This document shows, in pieces, positions 56,980 through 64,000 of a stretch of 64,000 bases of DNA. Within the stretch, counting starts at the first letter, position 1. The number at the start of each line of letters is the position of its first letter. The DNA comes from Cocos nucifera (lineage: Eukaryota > Streptophyta > Magnoliopsida > Arecales > Arecaceae). The notes under the pieces are model-generated. The model was not told where the DNA came from, made no database searches, and saw only the letters and a list, made by a program, of their open reading frames with translations. The stretch lies in assembly GCA_006176705.1 (NCBI GenBank), contig QRFJ01004816.1:1-64000 (forward strand), written 5' to 3'. The position numbers and the translations under genes were made by a program.

Positions 56980-58858
56980 ATGGTTCTAAAAATAGTTTAG
57001 ATCTGATTTTTAATTTTATTTTAATTAAAAATAACGTGATTTCAGATGTCACATGAGATGTGATCAGATCTGAAATCAGGAAAATTAAAATTAAATGATT
57101 TGGATCTAAGAACATGAAGATATGCATGACTAGTTCTAGATAGAATAGTTCTATAGAATAGTTTTGCATGTCTTTGATTTAATATGATTAAATCATATTT
57201 TAGATCTTCTTATTTACTGTTTTCTGATATTATAAGTGTTATAATAACATCTGATAAACAGCAAATAAAAATTATTTAATTTTAAATATCATATGAGATA
57301 TGATAGATGCATGACTAGACTAGTTGTAGAATAGTTCTACATAATTGTCTAGATTAGAATTTATTTTGATTAGATCAATTTAAATCTAATTTTTCAGATT
57401 ATTATGTGATAATTTAGATCTGAAAACATGCATGATTATGATACATGAGATGTATGCAAAATATGCCATGGTTAGATCTAAATTTGTATATGAGATATAT
57501 GATATAGATCTATAACTGTTTTGTAGTATTGAATGTTTATTGAATGTTCCTGATTAAGGCGTTCCTCTTGGCCGTCCGGTCATAAGAACGAAGAAGGGTT
57601 TAAAGGCCCTCTCTTTCCATTCGATGGGGTGTTCTTATGATGTGTAGGGGTGCTGCGTGTTCGTCCTTAATCAGAAACCCAAAAACTTACTTTCTGCAAA
57701 ACCCTAGATCCTGAAACCCTAGGATTTATTGTGCATATTTTGTTTATGAACCCTACTTAATTAAGAATTAAGTTTATGAATATTAATTAGGTCTAAAATT
57801 GAGAATTTCAGATCTAAGACATATTCATAATACTGGGTTCGGGCTTGGGTAGCTCAATTAGGTCTAAGCGGTTGATCAAACCGAATCAAGAGTTGGTTAG
57901 ATGGGATCAACAATGCTTAAATTGACCAGCCTAATAGGATTAAGTCTGGGTCAAGATCGAGTCACGATCAAGCAAGACCTAATTAGGCTCAGAGGTTAGA
58001 GTCTGGATTGTAGGCTAACCCAATTGGTTCTGGCTCAATAATTTGGTGTCTAAGGTAAGTTTGGCACATACGACCGACTGGTTTTTAATTGGGAGCTACT
58101 CGATCTGAATGCGTTCTTGTACGAGTTAATGGCATATTCCCTTCCACCGATCTCACTTACCTGGCCATAATCTGTTGACTCAGTTCTGATCTTGAGGTGG
58201 TCAATAATCCGAGCTAACCCATGCCACTAGGTTAGTCATAATTGTTATGACTATGACAAGTCTAGTTTAATGAGACCTGAATCAATTCTTCCCTAAGAAA
58301 AGATTAAGTCTGAGGTCTTCCACCATTGTAGATGTGCGGGCCCTTCCCGGGGTTGATTGTTCTCGGCTGGATACAGTGGCTCAGTTGCACCGGGAAAGAT
58401 GCAACCATGTCTATTAGGCATTGGATGCTATGGGCTGGAGGATGAGTTGGGCTCAATATTTTGGATACGGTGAGAGACTCCAATTAGGAAATCCAGTCTA
58501 TGCAAATGGTGGGTCTGACTTAACTAAGGAGTGGATCAATATTTCCGGATACGGTGAGATTCATGAATTAGAGACCAAGTTTGGGTGCACCATGATTAGA
58601 GAATCATTGAACAAGAGTTGTTCACTCATTGGCTAACCCATCACCAATAACTGTTAGGTGAGGTGATGAGTCAGTTGGTGAGACCGCACCACCCACTAGA
58701 AATCATTAATCGCGGAGATTTTCGCATCTCTACAGAGGGAGTGTAGGGATCCGAGAAAAATAGTGGGAAGCTAATTTATTTAAAAATAAAATCCCTAAAT
58801 AAATTGGTCAAGTCAAAATTACAGTATCTAACTAGAATCTTTGACTCTCTACAGGAAA
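56980..58858 (+). other. C5 untranslated leader
   Basis: 1.88 kb between PBS and gag ATG. The first 550 bp are AT-rich with AGATCTGA/AGATCTAA motifs. The structured element (57550-57674) and a long conserved mixed region follow. No ORF I would defend. Confidence 0.85.
57550..57674 (+). promoter_or_regulatory. Structured leader element, C5 copy (reference)
   Basis: Two nested perfect inverted repeats: outer CTGATTAAGG (57550-57559) with CCTTAATCAG (57665-57674), inner TCATAAGAAC (57580-57589) with GTTCTTATGA (57631-57640). A small CCAT-TCG-ATGG hairpin (57617-57627) lies inside. It is present in every leader copy. A role in packaging, dimerisation or translation is possible, by position only. 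Confidence 0.65.
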
Positions 58859-59640
58859 ATGTCTGCGTCCAACCCATTAACACGTATCCTAGACACACAT
58901 AGACTGACCGGACCCAATTATAAAGATTGGCTCAGGAAACTACAAAATTGTTTTGGGTTCCGAGAAGTTAACACCATGTTTTGGACCAGGACCCTCCCAC
59001 CTTACCAGCCGTCCATCCACTGAACAGAGAGCATCTCTGGAAAAATGGATTGACGAAGATAATAAGGCCAGATACTACATGTTGGGCTCGATGTCTGATG
59101 AGCTCCAGCGCCAACATGAAGATATCGGGACTGCTCGCCAAATGTTGGCTCACCTGCAGGAGATGTTTGGTGAACAGAGTCGCGCAGCCAAATATCAAGT
59201 CACGAAACGACTTTTTAAGGCTAAGATGCGTGATGGGCAGTCAGTCCAAGATCACTGTCTGACAATGATCAAGGACATGGAAGAGCTTGAGAAGCTCGGT
59301 GTGAAGTTGGACTTGGACTTGCAGAATGATATTATTCTGCAATCCTTGACTGATGCATATGGGCAATTCATCATGAATTACCACATGCATAAACTTCAAA
59401 ATTCCTTGGCCGAGTTGATGAATATGCTGGTTACCGCTGAGCTTTCTATGAAAGGTTCTAAAGGCTCAGTTCTTGCTATGGAACGGACTTCTTCCAAAAG
59501 AAAGTCTTATGGAAAGAAAAAGAAGTCTGTGAAAAAGCAAAAGGTAGAAGGATCAAAGAAGAAGAAGGCAGAACCGAAGAAAAAGGCCGATTGGCAAAGG
59601 AAAGTGTTTCCATTGCAACAGCGACGGCCATTGGAAGCGG
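58859..59640 (+). pseudogene. gag: C5 gag, frameshifted
   Basis: ATG at 58859 opens MSASNPLTRILDTHRLTGPN. One-base shifts relative to C3 occur near 58935, 58968 and 59010, then a long clean stretch runs with DNKARYYMLGSMSDELQRQ, AHLQEMFGEQSRAAKYQV and NSLAELMNMLVTAELSM. Another extra base near 59596 (GCCGATTGGCAAAGG) moves the zinc knuckle (CNSDGHWKRNC in the shifted frame) out of frame. Without those four single-base changes the gene would be open, so it is either freshly broken or affected by read errors. Confidence 0.88.
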
Positions 59641-60410
59641 AACTGCCCTACTTACCTGGCCACCCTGAAGAACAAGAAGGAAGGTCCTTCTGGAGGTATG
59701 CTCGTTATTGAGTCTAACCTTACGGTTTCTTCTGCATCCAGTTGGGTGCTTGACTCTGGATCTAGTGCTCACCTATGCACTTCTATGCAGGGTCTTGAGG
59801 ATAGCAGGAGGCTGAGGGATGGAGACATGATCCTACGCGTCGGTAATGGAGCAAGAGTTGCTGCAGTAGCCGTGGGAACATACCCTCTTCGATTACCATC
59901 TGGTTTAGACTTAGTTTTGAAAGACTGTTATTTTGTGCCTGCAGCTAGCAGGAATTTGATTTCTGTTTCATGCTTAGCACAAGAAGGTTATGTGATCACC
60001 TTCTTTAAGGACCATTGTAACATTCTTTATGAAAGAAATAAAATTGCAAATGGTTTCCTTATTAATGGTCTTTATCAGCTACATATTGATGTACCTGTTC
60101 TAACTATCGAGCAAAACGTGAATGCCAAACGACCTAGGGATAGTCCAAACGACAGATATCTATGGCACCTGAGATTAGGTCATATAGCAGAAGATAGGAT
60201 CAACAAATTGGAGAAAAATGGGCTATTGAGTCCATTGACTTCCGAGTCATATCCAACTTGTGAATCTTGTCTTCAAGGCAAAATGACTAAACTCCCTTTT
60301 GTTGGACATGGGGAGAGGGCCACAGATCTCCTTGCCCTAGTACATACTGATGTGTGCGGCCCATTCGATGTGCCGGCTAGAGGCAATTTTGTCTACTTCA
60401 TTACCTTTAC
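59641..60410 (+). pseudogene. C5 protease and truncated integrase
   Basis: Open from 59698. Protease VLDSGSSAHLC with Asp-Ser-Gly at 59752-59760. Then MILRVGNGARVAAVAVGTYP, the pre-integrase zinc motif WHLRLGHIAEDRINK ... CESCLQGKMTKLPF (60161-60300), and integrase start LVHTDVCGPFDVPARGNFVY with the first catalytic Asp. It ends abruptly at ITF where leader-like DNA begins, so the second Asp and Glu are missing. Confidence 0.9.
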
Positions 60411-61324
60411 CATGTTCTAAAAATAGTTAGAATCTGATTTTTATTTTATTTTAAATTAAAAGAAACGTCGATTTCTAGATGTCAAGAGATGTGATCAGAT
60501 CTGAAATCAAAAATTAAAATTAAATGATTTGGATCTAAGACATGGAAGATATGCAATGACTATTCTAGATAGAATGAGTTCTATAGAATAGTTTGCATTG
60601 TCTTTGATTTAATACTGATAAATCATATTTAGATCTTCTTATTTACTATTTTCTGAATTATAAGTGTTATAATGAACCATCTGATAACAGCAAATATAAA
60701 ATATTTAATTTAAATATCATAATGAGAATATGATAGATGCATGACTAGACTAGTTTGTAGAAGTAGTTCTACATAAATGTCTAGATGAATTTATTTGATA
60801 GATCAAATTATAAATTAATTTTTTATTATATGTGATATTTAGATCTGAAAATGCATGATTATGATAATGAGTATGTATGCAAAATATGCCATGTAGATCT
60901 AACTTATATATGAAAATATGAGTATAGATCTGATAACTTTTTGTATTTAGTTAATTGAATGTTCCTTTTAAAGGCTTCCCTTAGCCGTCCGATCATAGAA
61001 CGAAGAAGGGTTTAAAGCCCTCTCTTTCCATTCGATGGGGTGTTCTTATGACGTGTAGGGGTGCTGGCGTTCGTCCTTAATCAGAAAACCAAACAAACTT
61101 ACTTCTGCTAAACCCTAAGATCCTAAACCCTAGGATTATTGAATGCATATTTGTTTATAACCCACTTAATTAAGAATTAAGTTTAGGGATTATTAATTAG
61201 TCTAAAATGAGAATTTAGATCTAAACATATTCATAATAACTGTGTTCGGGACTTGGTAAGCTCAATTAGGTCTAAAGCGGTTGATCAAACCGATCCAAGA
61301 GTTGGTTAGATGGGATCAACAATG
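60411..61324 (+). repeat. Second, indel-rich leader copy inside C5
   Basis: Matches C5 leader 56975-57911 from CCATGGTTCTAAAAATAG to GATGGGATCAACAATG, but with dozens of one-base insertions and deletions in 914 bp (for example TCATAGAACG for TCATAAGAACG). It replaces the end of integrase, RT, RNase H, PPT and the LTR start. The flanking sequence on both sides is clean. Confidence 0.85.
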
Positions 61325-63446
61325 TGAAAATTTTAAGACATGAATAATCATTATTAACTCATAAAAGCTCCCGACCATAGGATCATCACGAGGATGGTGA
61401 TTGATCCGGAAGGTTGGTGTACGATCGCTTCTCTTTAGTAGATGAGTCTTGAGTCTACGGTGTGGAGACACCGGAGCGAGAGTACAGGTACTCGTTAGAG
61501 AACGAGGGCACTGAGCGTGACCACCTCGAGTAGTCATTAGGGAGTCTACCTTCTCGTCAATGACTGACTCGATGCTGCAGTAGTGTGTCTGGTTCTTTGA
61601 CCTGAGATGCATCGGCAGTTCACCTTGAGGGTGTTATAGTTTGACTACACCATTACTCGGTCTCCTAGCCATATGGAACCCTGAGGTGTATGTTGGCTAT
61701 AGCATGTTCATTGTAGGAACTGGATTGCATCAAGATGGAATCTATCTACCTCGGTGGTAGAGGAGTAGCCCTATGATGATCATGAGAATCAAGTCCTGAA
61801 GCCCATGGCCATGGCAGAGTGAAATAATAGAAAGAGTTTCTATTTAGATTTTCACATTGGACTCGAATCGAATGATTACATCATATGACAGAGAACTAGG
61901 GTTTGACGAGTTCACCTTAACCCTAATCTGATCGGGGCTCAAGATAGAAGAACTTAATCACACAGGTAGCTGCACCAAGAGGTTCGCATTCAGCTCTGAT
62001 GGGTTGCCACCATATACTGCTAGGTGTCACTGGTGGATTTTGGGAGCAATTAGAATGATTTAGATGATCGATCATTCTAGCTGTTCGAATCAGAAGAGTT
62101 CTGATCCATCGAAAGGAGTTTCGATGATGTCGATGATAGAGATCATGACATATCCCATTACCATACAGAACTGAACCTAACTGGGTCACACAAACAAGGG
62201 TTTGAATCTGGTGATCATCAATTGAACTGATATAGTTCAATTGATCTGAATGAGATTCAATTAGGTTCAAAGAAAATCGTGCTAGCACTCGATTGAACCT
62301 AACGTTCTTCTTTTGCTATCATAAATAAGTTGTCCTGTCTGAGCCAAAGGAGTTTGTGCTCAATCAGAAGGCCTTCTTATGGTCTGACTGGAGGTTGTCC
62401 AAGTCAGAATAAGGTTGTCTTATTTTGTAAGACATTACCTGCCATTTTTGGTCACCTGCCATTTCTTGTTCTTTGACTTTGGTCAAAAGTCTACCTTTGA
62501 CTGGTCAAACGTTGACCATTCATCCTTTGACTTTTGACCACATGTCATGCACCTATTGGAGAGCTGGTGGGGGCTTGTCCCCCTGCCAGAACCTGGCAAG
62601 GAGATGGGCGCACGCCAAGGGTGGGCGTGAGCCCAAGTAGGAGGCGCCTAGGAGTCCTTGTTGGACAAGGACTCCATCTCCCTTTTTGGATTCCAATGAG
62701 AGTTCTTCTAAGAATCCAGTTTGACTGGTCCAAGGCACTCTCCAAGGAGGAATCCAGGGGACTCTAATTCCCACCAATCAGATTTAGATCTGATTTCACA
62801 AAGGGTTGTGATTGGTTGGGAGGAAGATGACTTGGATCACGCTTAGTCTATATAAGAGACCCAGCGCCCAAGTGAAATAAAAAATAGAAGAAATAATCAA
62901 GAAGCAATCTTCCCACGCCCCAAGGCTGCCTCTCTCCCTCTTTCCTCCACGCCATACTCTCATCTCCCCTTGCTCTCCACGTCCAAAAGGAGTTTTGGAT
63001 TTTTGGATTGGTGCGATTTAGATCAAGAAAAGGAGATCAAAAGCAAGAAGGCTGCGCTGCTGCGAAGAACGACTGCAGATCTTCAAAAGGAGTTTTGAAG
63101 ATCCTCCAGATCAGATCCATATCTGATTTTTGGAGGCATGATAGAGAAGAAGAGGATCTCCAGATCCAGCCCGAGTGGATACCGGTAGAGGCCAGGCGCT
63201 TGCGTGGCTTGATCCAGAACCTTCCGCTGCAAACAGGATCATCAACAGGGTAATAGGATTACCCTATTCAGGTAAATTGAATGTGATTTAATTTATCCTT
63301 TTCATTTAATTTTTATTAAATAAATAAGAATCAGATCTGAAGCATCCCTGATCTGATACAGATCTAAGAGAAAAATTTTTGAAATATATCTCTTGATCTG
63401 ATCAGATCTGAACGAACCTGGTCAGGGAAATCAGGATTTCCCTTCA
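61325..63446 (+). repeat. C5 3' LTR, 5'-truncated
   Basis: Begins at GAAAATTTTAAGACATG, LTR position about 180, and runs to TTCCCTTCA. Only a handful of differences from 54858-56964 by eye. Hairpin at 62651-62675, TATA at 62849-62856. Confidence 0.93.
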
Positions 63447-64000
63447 GAGAAATCATATATTTTCAAAAAGATCGGTGGGAGTGCTGTTGTCCTCCTCGTA
63501 TTGTATGTGGATGATATCCTCCTTATTGGAAATGATATTTCCATATTGACCATAGTTAAAATATGGTTATCCAAAGAATTCTCCATGAAAGACCTAGAAG
63601 AAGCATCCTTTATTCTAAAAATTAAGGTCTATAGAGATAGACTGAATAGGATGCTAGGACTTTCACAGAAGATGTACATAGAGGAAGTGCTAAAGAGGTT
63701 TAGCATGGAAAACTCTAAGAGGGGTTTGGTATCCTTCAGACATGGCATTCATCTTTCCAAGAAGATGTGCCCTAACACACCTGAGAAAATAGGATGCATG
63801 AGCAAGATCCCTTATGCTTCAACAATAAGGGAGCCTCATGTATGCCATGTTATGTACACGACCTGATATAGCCCATGCTGTAAGTATCAGGAGTAGATAT
63901 CAGTCGAATTCAGATGAAGAACACTGGACTTTTGTGAAATGTATTCTTAAGTACTTGAGAAGAACTAAGGATATGTTGTTGATTTTTGGTAACGGAGAAC
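63447..64000 (+). pseudogene. C4 RT end and RNase H start, after C5
   Basis: Resumes with the GAGAA duplication and continues RT: YVDD at 63504-63515, then SKEFSMKDLEEASFILKIKV, LGLSQKMYIEEVLKRFSMEN and the connection region, running off the window. A one-base insertion near 63827 (ACAATAAGGGAGCC) shifts the frame. It joins to 54677 as one former gene. Confidence 0.9.

Larger units (their letters stand above)
54678..63446 (+). mobile_element. C5: young copia element lacking RT and RNase H
   Basis: 8.8-kb insertion in C4 RT, flanked by GAGAA at 54673-54677 and 63447-63451. It has a full 5' LTR, PBS, leader, gag, protease and half of integrase. There follow a second, indel-rich leader copy (60411-61324) and a 3' LTR lacking its first 180 bp or so. 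RT, RNase H and PPT are absent. The shared parts of the two LTRs are nearly identical, so the insertion is recent, yet the interior is rearranged; the rearrangement is either real or an assembly fault. Confidence 0.88.
37084..64000 (+). mobile_element. C4: old Ty1/copia element hosting C3 and C5
   Basis: 5' LTR in two parts (37084-38082 and 48589-49915, split by C3), PBS, leader, gag, protease, integrase and RT to 54677, then RT and RNase H from 63447 after C5, running off the window end. Flanking duplications of C3 and C5 show both inserted into an existing C4. Coding is broken throughout. Confidence 0.92.

Overview
The window is a block of nested LTR retrotransposons from a large plant nuclear genome. 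I see no host gene, tRNA, rRNA or CRISPR. The mix of long-LTR Ty1/copia elements (primed by initiator-Met tRNA) and Tat-type Ty3/gypsy elements suggests a flowering plant. A monocot such as a palm is my guess from the general look of the families, not something I can prove.

Elements are named here for reference. C1-C5 are five + strand copies of one Ty1/copia family. It has an LTR of about 2.3 kb (TGTTAG...CTTCA), PBS TGGTATCAGAGCC, a leader of about 1.85 kb, then gag-PR-INT-RT-RNase H, and its long LTRs resemble the Angela/BARE type. G1 is a gag-only, GC-rich Ty3/gypsy element on the - strand. T1 (- strand) and T2 (+ strand) are two old, AT-rich Tat-type Ty3/gypsy copies that carry an antisense accessory gene. 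L1 is a short element with LTRs and no recognisable protein.

Layout: 1-8963 is the 3' end of C1, with G1 inserted into its RNase H region at 453-6258 (5-bp TSD GTGGA). 8964-9478 and 9480-11523 are two more LTR pieces of the copia family, the second inverted. 11524-22423 is T1, interrupted by L1 (17083-20560, TSD TAGGC). 22424-32030 is C2, which lost the end of its 3' LTR where it is fused at a 5-bp microhomology to T2 (32031-37083). From 37084 to the window end lies C4. C3 (38083-48588, TSD ATCAT/ATCAC) is inserted in C4's 5' LTR, and C5 (54678-63446, TSD GAGAA) in its RT region. The insertion order C4 then C3 and C5 is read directly from the target duplications.

Functionally, the copia copies are decayed by stops (often CAG/TGG/CGA to TAG/TGA) and frameshifts. 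C5 has near-identical LTR pieces but lacks RT and RNase H. G1 keeps LTRs, PBS, PPT and an open 370-codon gag but no pol, so any movement would need enzymes supplied in trans. T1 and T2 share an integrase, a 3' tandem array of about 115-bp units and a convergent antisense gene pair. The first antisense gene has two introns at matching positions in both copies. G1 carries a related tandem array at the same place.

Most notable signals: (1) the intron-bearing antisense gene of T1/T2; (2) a nested inverted-repeat RNA structure preserved in the leader of every copia copy; (3) an LTR hairpin whose two arms change together between subfamilies; (4) the shared 3' tandem arrays; (5) an indel-rich second leader copy at 60411-61324 and indel-dense coding in C3, which may be assembly or read errors rather than biology.
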